A stretch of 64,000 bases of DNA from Neoscytalidium dimidiatum (taxonomy: Eukaryota > Ascomycota > Dothideomycetes > Botryosphaeriales > Botryosphaeriaceae): positions 1,240,001 to 1,304,000 of the forward strand of contig CM074703.1 in the NCBI GenBank assembly GCA_037367355.1, in the 5' to 3' direction. Shown here piece after piece: positions 56,475-64,000 of this stretch. Within the stretch, counting starts at the first letter, position 1. Each line of letters begins with the position of its first letter. The notes under the pieces are model-generated. The model did no database searches. It had not been told where the DNA came from and worked only from the letters and a program-made list of their open reading frames with translations. Both the position numbers and the translations under genes were made by a program.

Positions 56475-58432
56475 ATGAGCAACCACCCGCACGACATGTA
56501 CTACGACAATCCCTCGTCCCGCTCGCCGGGTTCGCAGCGCCATCAGCCGCAGACGCTGCACCGCCAGCCCTCGCGCCAGTTTGACGCCTACGGCCAGCTC
56601 AACCAGGGCCTGTACACTCCCGAAGACCACCAGGCTCGCTATGACGCCTCGCGCTACAACGACCGCCTGAACGCGACCATCCACGCCGGCTACGGAGGCT
56701 ACGAGCTCGGCGGCGCCCAGGCCTGGAACGCCAACGCCTTCGGTCAGAACAACAGCCTGGCCGCCATCAACGCGACCACCAGGATGAAGCCCTCGACCCG
56801 CGGTCGCAGCGCTCTGCCTGCCGTACGTTTCTCTACAGCCCCTACAGCCCGTGTCGGTGTACTGACTCATGATTCCAGACTTGGCTCGATCAACCGCAGC
56901 AGCAGCTGCCGTCGCTCAACACCTTCTCTGGCCTCGGCGGCGCCTCGCTCGGCTCCGGCCAGAACATGGCACAAGGACTCGGCCAGGGCATGGGTCAGCC
57001 GCAGATGCGCCAGGACCCCTACGCCCAGCAGGACGGCGACGAGGAGCTGATTCCCACCGCCATCGTAATCAAGAACATTCCCTTCGCCGTCAAGAAGGAG
57101 CAGCTCGTCCAGTTGATGACTGATCTTCGCCTCCCGCTGCCCTACGCGTTCAACTACCACTTCGACAACGGTGTTTTCCGAGGCTTGGCCTTTGCCAACT
57201 TCACGACCGCCGAGGAGACGGCCGTCGTGATCGAGACGATGAACCACTTTGAGCTGCAGGGCAGGAAATTGCGCGTTGAGTACAAGAAGATGCTTCCGCT
57301 GGCGGAGAGGGAAAGGATCGAGAGGGAGAAGAGGGAACGCAGGGGTCAGCTCGAGGAGCAGCACAGGCCGATGGCCGCCTCGCAGCTGCAGAACCAGCCG
57401 TCGCTTTCGTCCATGTCATCTCATGTTGCGCCGGCCACGTCGCCATCTCCAGTCAACGGTAGGAAGCCAGGTAACGTCACCCGGTCGGGCTCCTTTAACA
57501 AAACTAACCCGTTACGAGCAGAGGTGGACATGAACGACCCGCAGGTTCTGCAGTTCTACTCCCAGCTGTTGCTGTTCAAAGAAGATCCCAACCGTGATGT
57601 TTTGGTGTTCCCCTCGACCCTTACCCCGGCCCAGCGTCGTGTATGTCACACGATAGCGCATCAAATGGGCTTGTCACACAACTCCAAGGGTATGGGCGAC
57701 CAGCGACAGGTGCATGTGTATAAGTACCCCGCTCCCGACACGAGTCCGCCGATGCCACAAATGGCCCCCACAAGCCACCCGCTCGACGCCCAAAGGCGCG
57801 GCCTCAACCGTGCTGCCACGACAGATTTCAGCGATGTTCGCGAGGGCTTCTATGGAAGCACCCTCGGCCGCCAATCATCCGGCCTCCTCGGCTTCCCCGA
57901 TTCGCCGGGCGGTGGCTTGACTGCCGCCCCCAACCTCAGAGCCGCCAAGTCATACGCTGATCTGCGCTCATACACGCCATCACCGGTACCTTCAACTGCA
58001 AGCTTTCCGGCAACGCTCGGTGGGAACATTAACAGGTACCAGGAGTACGGCACCACCTCGACGAACCCGAGCCTCACCCCCACTGCGACCTCCATGGCCA
58101 ACAGAGACGATAGCCTGCTTGTGAACGGCTTGAGCAGCATGAGCTTGGGAAGCGGATTTGGACAGGGCGGCAGCCCCAGGGGTCTCCGCGGTATGGTTTC
58201 TTGGGAGTCAGACAGGAATCCGGGCCCGATCGGCGGTCACAGATCATTCAGCAACAACTACGACGGCGAGCAGAGCCGCGAGCGCAACAGCCAGGGCCTT
58301 CCCACCCGCCAGCCTCGCGGCCCCATCCCGGAGCGCGGCTCCGGTTTCTCGCGCGGAAGACAGAACGGTCATCATGGACGCGGAAGCGACGAGTTGTCGT
58401 CGCAATCCGGCGTCGAGATTGTCGTCGAATGA
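56475..58432 (+). CDS. RRM and R3H domain RNA-binding protein, Pin4/Cip2 type
   Basis: Exons 56475-56822 and 56879-58432 (56-bp intron joining ALPA to TWLDQP) give 633 residues. The N-terminus is Gln/Asn/Tyr-rich. An RRM occupies about 174-258, with RNP2 IVIKNI and RNP1 RGLAFANF. A charged helix follows (ERERIEREKRERRGQLEEQH), then an R3H domain at about 340-398 (LQFYSQLLLFKEDPNRDVL ... RRVCHTIAHQMGLSHNS). This RRM-R3H order is that of yeast Pin4 and fission yeast Cip1/Cip2, involved in stress-response mRNA control and checkpoint signalling. The C-terminal half is disordered and ends in Arg/Gly-rich text. A second possible intron (57471-57521, 51 bp, with ACTAAC branch text) is in frame and stop-free, so the R3H-preceding linker has two possible lengths (633 or 616 residues). 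Confidence 0.9.
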
Positions 58433-60840
58433 ATGCAGCATACCCCCGTCACGCCCATACACGCACTAAAGAAGGAACGGCCGAAAAACATTACACAAGA
58501 AGCCCCAATTCTTTAATCGCCAGGGGAAAGGGGCTTTCATGACGTATACGACGAATGATGCTACGAAATGTAGACCACTAACATTACGGAGTTCACGCTC
58601 CTCACATCGCCTTCCTTACTCGATCGATATCCCAACCTTTCCTCCGGATTCGCGAAAAAGAGAATTAGTGACGATTTGGGTACTTGTCTTGCCTTCTGAA
58701 AAGAGACGAAGAGAATACAAAAAGCATTTATGGGGGTGTTGGATACAAATTTTTTGGATGCTCGTTGCTGCTGCTGGTGCTGCTGCCGTCGTCGTTTTAA
58801 CTTTATCATTCGCGGTCTTTCTTCCGTCATCGCTGGTCCGTATTATTTTCGTGCCTTCCCTTTCGTGGCGGGCGGGAACTTGCATTGTATTATTGATCTG
58901 TCTTGTTTTGAATCCCTTTTAGTTGGCTCGGACACTTGTTAGTTTACCCTGCTTAGTATTGGTGCGGATTGCAGGCAGGAAACGCGGTTTTTTACTGTTC
59001 ATCACACGCTTTTCCCCAAATCTTCTGCTTTCAGAATTCCTGTTTCCCATTCAAATCTTCTCTGCCATTATCTTCGATATCAACTGGCACGACCATGACG
59101 ACCGTAAGTCGCGTAATGAACGACCAAAAGATCACCATTCCCCCGCGCTCCTTTCTCGCTTACATCGCCCCAGCACTCTTTGGCGACTGTGGCGGATTGG
59201 GCACGGCTCGTATACGGTCCCTTCCTCAAGGAACGACTCAAAAGAGGAAATGCGTTTACGCCTTTTTACGATCGAGATGCCATTTATGCGTACGACGACT
59301 GCGACGCCTTTTTTTCCACAATGCACGCACCGAGCAGAGAATGAAAAGGAACGCATGGACGATCAAACACCCACCCGTAGATGCCAGTTATCCACCCCAA
59401 GGGTCGTCGGCCGAAATGAAGTCCTACTATTTTCGGTATCGGATCCACCAAATAAAGCTTATTACCTGTGGGGGCATTCACTTCACTACATTTCGGGTTC
59501 CTAAATTTGAGGGACCGCTCGCGTATCACTCACACACATACACACTCTCTCTCTCCTTGCCCCTTCGTCCTCCACCCCTCAACCTTGCCGGGTTTCCGGT
59601 ACACCGCCCCGCCACTTCTGTATCACCGCCATCCGCTTTCGGCAGTGTTTCGGGATGGCTGTGCGGTGACCATGCCCTTGACCCATTAATGGACCGGGTG
59701 ACATGGCTTTGTACTTCCACTCACAACTCCTGCACATCATCATATACCTGGTTATACATTTGGCCTCGATGTCTCTCCCGGCTCTTATCCCACTTCTTCA
59801 CAAATATCTTTCCATGTTGTATCTGCAATCGTTTTCTTGAATATTCAGTTTGGGGTGCGAGTTTGATTGTGCTTAAACTGTTCAATGTGTTCTTTTCCTT
59901 TGTCTTTAATATTTCAGTTGTTGCAGGGTCTTTTCCTCAAGATTGGGTTATTCGTCTTGTCTGGAGGGAGGTTAGTGGTAGTAACAGTGGATGAATACGT
60001 GGGAGGTGATTTGTTTTTTAGTTCTGCTTAGCTACCCGAATCTTTGGTACTCGCGAATCTCTTGCCTCTTGGCTTTCGATTGTGTCCGGCTGATGTGTTG
60101 TGTTGCTGCTTGTTCCTCTCGCTTTCTCTGCGCTTTCAAATCAGAACGAGGCTGCCACCACCACGTTTATGCGTGTGGTTGGGCTTCTTATCTACACGGT
60201 TAGCTCAAATGTGTTGCACATTTTGAGGGGTGGCAGATTGATCTTACGGCGGAGCTGTGGAGATCTGGTGGGAGATTGCTGCAGCACCCGTGCGGTGGCT
60301 GGGGTGTGTAGTTCTGTATGTAAAAGGCAAATGCCAAGCAGTCCTTCGTTCGCTCGACTTCTCTATCTCGTCACCGCTTCCCCGACTCCGGTCACAGCCG
60401 AAATTGCTAGAAACTCATGCCCTTGCCCGTTTCGATCAGTATTCTGGCGTGGCGATCCTTTTTACTCTGGGAGCTTTTCTGGAACCTCGTGACTGGAGGG
60501 AAATCTCACCTTGCCCTTTTCCTGCCTGTGATGGACGGGCTTCACCTGTGATACGTGTGATGGTGGTGCGAGGGAGATTTGGGGTCTGGGCTTGTGGGGA
60601 TGCTTGACCGAGGAACCACGTGGGAGTAATTACGCCAAGGGAAGGTGAATACGCGGCGCGGGGAGGAAAGTGGGCACGAGCATCGTGATTCAGAGTCGGA
60701 TCACGTAAATTGGCTCGAGCTCGAGCTATTTTTGCCCATCCGCTCTGGGATCAAACTCTGTCTGGAGTGATATCTCTTATTAGAGCGGTTTTCCTGGATC
60801 GTGGGGTGTGAAGCCCCACGGAAGTTGCATTTCTGCGTAG
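58433..60840. other. 3' flank and spacer, pyrimidine-rich
   Basis: No gene recognised. The plus strand is T/C-rich, which lowers stop frequency and produces a 341-codon frame (58969-59994) that overlaps a 193-codon frame in another register. Neither looks like protein. The beginning is probably the 3' UTR of the RRM/R3H gene. Confidence 0.4.
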
Positions 60841-62126
60841 AATATGTTGCAATATAATGCACGCAAGGATAACTCAAGCACCGCTTTTCGTTTCAACAGA
60901 ATATACTTTCATACGAGGAGAGGGTGGCAGAAATTCTTTGGTGATGACTGTGTCCTGGATTGGAGTCACATGCTTCTGATCCGCCCCCTAGCTCTCATTC
61001 AAAGGCAGTCTTCCCACCTTTCCTCTTCTCCGCAACATTCACGGGCAATTTCTTCGCGATTAGAGCCAGGGAAAGCCCTGCTAGATGCAACTGGCTGTTT
61101 TCAATCTACGCGGCCGTGCCACTTCCTCCGGCTTCTTCTGTAAGTGGCATAGACATTTCCATTTCAAATTCCCCACTGCTGCGCCTTGTTGTCATGGTCA
61201 AGGATGTTTGATAAGATTCGCGGAAAGATTATGGCCAGGTGCAACAACTTGCAGTGACAATGAGCCGCTTCATCTCAGTTTAAATTTTGAGGATACAGCA
61301 AAGCACAAATACAAGCTTGGGACATAGCGACTTTCCGACATGTTCTGCCGAGACACGGCCACAGTATAGCGGGTGACGCGCCATAGCAAGAACAGTGGCG
61401 GGGTGTGCATGCTCTTCTAGTAGTCTACAATATACTCTGGTATTCATTTTTCTCCGTAGTATATACAGAGACATACGCCTCGTGCTTAGGCCCGCCCGCT
61501 GAGGAATGCATGGAGGATCATCTGAATCAGATAAGCTGGCCGGCCATGACGGGCGTCCTTTACTTGACGTGAGTCATTCATCCTTCCTCCTATTCCTCAC
61601 TATATTATTTAAAGGCGGTTAGTTCGTGTAAAATGCGGAAATGGGAGGATGAGGAATTCACAATTAATTGTCCCTGGTGGCAGCCGTTCCGAGAACCCCA
61701 GATCTTGCTGCCAGCGGAATTGGCATTCCACCTCGGAGCAGATATCTGCGCCTCATTTTTTAGTGGGGAAGCTGTCCATCATCATTATAGATTGAAACAC
61801 TGAAGGATTAGCAAGACTATAAAGTAGGAAATATTATACCCCTACAAAGCTAGACACAGACATAGGCATACGAATAGCATGGTAGAGGAGGTACACGGGC
61901 TAAGATAATGAATATATTGATACGGTGTGGAATGCAGTCTCGTCTAAGTTTTTCACATATTTTTCTGCATGGTGAGCCGTACACTTTTTGATTAAGCCGA
62001 TGAACCAGCGCGCGATAAGTGTTGACTTACGTGAAGCCAATTACATCACGTACTAACTACAGAAACGGATCCAGAAACTGTTGTTCCTGAATATCCTTTG
62101 ATCCATAGCTCGGATCGGTAGTTCTT

Positions 62127-62154
62127 CCGAAATGCTTCTTGAGGGGCATTTCGG
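62127..62154. repeat. Palindrome 1
   Basis: CCGAAATGC and GCATTTCGG form a perfect 9-bp stem around a 10-base loop. It is related to the palindrome at 62243 by transitions only. Confidence 0.7.
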
Positions 62155-62242
62155 TTCCCGTGTCCATATGAAATCGAGACAACACTCCCGGGTGAGTAGC
62201 GTTCCGTCTCTTCTCCTACGCTTATTTTCCCACGCTCGTAAT

Positions 62243-62268
62243 CGAAACGCCCCTCAGGGGGCGTTTCG
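62243..62268. repeat. Palindrome 2
   Basis: CGAAACGCCCC and GGGGCGTTTCG form a perfect 11-bp stem around a 4-base loop (TCAG). Strong hairpin potential. Confidence 0.75.
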
Positions 62269-62956
62269 CCTCTTGTGCGCAACAGTACGTTCTCTCGGCG
62301 GTGACATGACACTGCCGAGCTACAGCTGAGGATTTTTTTTTTCTTTACCACTTGGGTGCCTCCGAAGAACGCATGTATCTGGGGCCTATCGGATCTTATG
62401 CGTATATACCAGTAGCGGTAATTCCTTTTACGTCTGACTTAGGGAACGGGCAAAATGCTACAAGACACACGATGAGATTTAGGACATTTTAGACGGTGAT
62501 GATCTAGTTCCGCAACTGTCCACTGTCTCTTGTGTTGTACTTAAGATTGGCTTCTCTACCACCATCTCTTCTTTCTTCGTCCACAAAAAGCTAGACGTTC
62601 GCTCACAAAGCCGTGCTGGTAGTGCGAAATCCGACTTTCTGTTCCCATTGGTTGCACTTATGATTTATTCCGCTGCTCTTTATCTCGGCGGCGCCCACAT
62701 TTCCGCCCTCGCATTTGACTGCTACGTCCCACCACCACATTTATACGATGAATACATTAGATTTACTCCATATTGGGGGATAAAAACTAGGACGGCGATG
62801 AAATATGACGCTACGTCCGTTGCACTGGTAGGAACACCCGGGAGTGCTGTTTTGCTCTCGCATCAGCAAGCGTAAGTAGTAGGATTGTTCTGGTCCTGAT
62901 GCTACTCTTACTAGAGCATTCATATACATTACTTTATGTCCAGCGGCGTATATATT

Positions 62957-63133
62957 GCTCAAGCTCGTTCGCCAGCTGGAATAAAGTGACGTACCACGTG
63001 CGCAGAAGAGCAATTCACTGAGCAGTCAACATGACGCCCCCGTGTAGGAGCACGCTTCATTGCAAGCGTTTCATGCGTATCATTATACGTGCAGTAGCAT
63101 TTATCGTGCTCAAGCCCGCCCGCCAGCCGAATA
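62957..63133. repeat. Degenerate direct repeat pair
   Basis: GCTCAAGCTCGTTCGCCAGC at 62957 recurs as GCTCAAGCCCGCCCGCCAGC at 63108, with weaker similarity extending upstream of both. All substitutions in this core are C/T. A possible third, weaker relative (TGCTTAGGCCCGCCCGC) lies near 61484. Confidence 0.5.
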
Positions 63134-63144
63134 TGATTGCAAAG

Positions 63145-64000
63145 TCATAGGAAGTCCACCACTCTTTCCCAGCCTGACTCGCCTACGCGCCTGAACTCAA
63201 CTCCTTCCCCGAAATAGCCCGCATCACTCCAAGCCTTCATTGTTTGGCCATCGTAAGGCCCGTGTCTCTCGCCTCCATCTCTGGCATCGGACCATCTATA
63301 TTCCCACATTTTCGTCTCTGGTTCGTCTGTTGCTTCTTCCTCCTTTGGAGGATCCACCCAATCATCGCCTGTCTCGCGCTTGTACTGTCTTATCAGCAGC
63401 TCACGCTCCTGATCGTATATATCTGTTTGACCACGCGTAAGTAGCTGGTCTGCGGCTCCTGTTATGGCCTCAACAGCCTCACGGCGGCGTTTTTCCGCAG
63501 GGTCCTCCTCTTTATGGGCAGGATCTACGTCCATAGCCTCCCCATTCTCCCCACTACCATTCGTTTTCCGCTTGTTCTTTTGCCACTTGGGCTTATGTTT
63601 CTCCTTTTTCTTCCCTGTACCGAGGCGAGCCAGCGTCTCCAGGATTGTTTCGCCGCGTTCCATGCGCGTGATCAATGTTGCAAGAATGTCGCTGGTAAGC
63701 ACTTGGTCGTCGGCGAGTGCGCGACGGCGACGATCCTCCTCACGTTTCTCCTCAGCAGCCTTCGCCTTCTTCATATCTTTCTTCGACAATCCCTCCAGCC
63801 ATGTGTCGTGTACAGCGTCAGGATCTACAGCTTTGCGAACATAGTTTCCTGACTCGTCGAAGCGACCCTCCTCGTTCTCCTGCTTCATATTGAAGGCATC
63901 GAGCTTCGGTGCATGCTTCTTTTTCGATCCTGCGCCCAACTCCTCGTCCATATCGCTATCGATACGGTCACGTTCCTCATCATCGCCGCTTTCGCTGCTG
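63145..64000 (-). CDS. LIN1: Lin1/CD2BP2-type GYF-domain protein, 5' end outside the window
   Basis: Homolog of yeast Lin1 and human CD2BP2, a U5 snRNP-associated protein that binds Pro-rich ligands through its GYF domain. The visible frame runs from the window edge (in frame at 63999, no stop) to 63145, about 284 codons. An ATG at 63951 is internal: in-frame acidic sequence (SSESGDDEERDRIDSD) continues upstream, as in the family. Seen: KLDAFNMKQENEEGRFDESG, the conserved Lin1 core, then WLEGLSKKDMKKAKAAEEK, a Lys-rich nuclear-type stretch (KKKEKHKPKWQKNKRK), and the C-terminal GYF domain (MWEYRWSDA ... HGPYDGQTMKAWSDAGYF). The last domain ends 16 residues before the stop, so the C-terminus is complete. 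Confidence 0.92.
   Translation of the reverse strand, partial: SSESGDDEERDRIDSDMDEELGAGSKKKHAPKLDAFNMKQENEEGRFDESGNYVRKAVDPDAVHDTWLEGLSKKDMKKAKAAEEKREEDRRRRALADDQVLTSDILATLITRMERGETILETLARLGTGKKKEKHKPKWQKNKRKTNGSGENGEAMDVDPAHKEEDPAEKRRREAVEAITGAADQLLTRGQTDIYDQERELLIRQYKRETGDDWVDPPKEEEATDEPETKMWEYRWSDARDGGERHGPYDGQTMKAWSDAGYFGEGVEFRRVGESGWERVVDFL

Larger units (their letters stand above)
60841..63144. other. AT-richer spacer with repeat relics
   Basis: No gene recognised. It holds two related palindromes (62127-62154 and 62243-62268) and a degenerate direct repeat at 62957-62983 and 63108-63133. Short frames are unsupported. Confidence 0.4.

Noticed and set aside
58969..59994. 341-codon plus-strand frame downstream of the RRM/R3H gene
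   Set aside because: The strand is pyrimidine-rich, which suppresses stop codons. Another register is also open for 193 codons, and the peptide is Ser/Phe/Leu/Cys-rich without motifs.
62046..62351. 101-codon minus-strand frame across the two palindromes
   Set aside because: Its coding-like look comes from the repeated palindrome text; no domain and poor context.
1..64000. tRNA, rRNA, snRNA and CRISPR
   Set aside because: I scanned for B-box-like GTTCGA/GTTCAA contexts on both strands and for regular spaced repeats by eye. No cloverleaf or array was convincing. A tRNAscan-SE or covariance-model run would be decisive.

Overview
The window is nuclear DNA of a filamentous ascomycete (Pezizomycotina; Dothideomycetes is my inference, not proven). 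The evidence is short GT..AG introns of about 50-150 bp, monocistronic genes, GC-rich codon use, and fungal families such as Pho88/Snd3, Snt1, H2A.Z and an isotrichodermin-hydroxylase-like P450. It also has AT-rich patches with the C-to-T signature of repeat-induced point mutation (RIP). I predicted exon structures by eye from splice sites and family conservation.

Layout. 1-5.3 kb has no convincing gene but holds simple repeats and a cluster of three hairpin (MITE-like) repeats at 4328-4670. 5.35-9.9 kb carries two accessory oxidoreductases on the plus strand: a classical short-chain dehydrogenase with a polyglutamine insertion and a cytochrome P450. 10.7-13.4 kb is an AT-rich, RIP-scarred island holding a hypothetical gene whose 3' half is broken by TAA/TAG codons. 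13.4-20 kb runs on the minus strand: a small putative membrane protein, an Fmp30/NAPE-PLD-type metallo-hydrolase, the ER protein Pho88/Snd3, and a basic hypothetical protein. A fourth hairpin repeat lies at 19.84 kb.

20.5-27.3 kb is a single 2244-residue minus-strand gene, the SANT-domain co-repressor Snt1. 29.8-38.1 kb on the plus strand holds deoxyhypusine synthase, a large MATH/USP-like/MORN/RING protein whose deubiquitinase centre lacks both the catalytic Cys and His, and a small Myb/SANT-like protein. 38-53 kb is gene-poor, with a 54-residue Cys/His protein at 40.75 kb and a membrane-anchored low-complexity protein at 47.4-48.85 kb. 53.4-58.4 kb holds histone variant H2A.Z and an RRM+R3H RNA-binding protein of the Pin4/Cip2 type. 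The window ends with a truncated minus-strand Lin1/CD2BP2 GYF-domain gene.

Most recognised genes are conserved housekeeping or chromatin functions: Snt1 in a histone deacetylase complex, H2A.Z, hypusination of eIF5A, ER targeting, U5 snRNP-associated Lin1, and RNA binding. The accessory part is 4-13.5 kb, where two oxidoreductases lie next to hairpin repeats and RIP-damaged DNA. Long spacers (40.9-47.4, 48.9-53.4 and 58.4-63.1 kb) show no recognisable genes by inspection. I saw no tRNA, rRNA or CRISPR.
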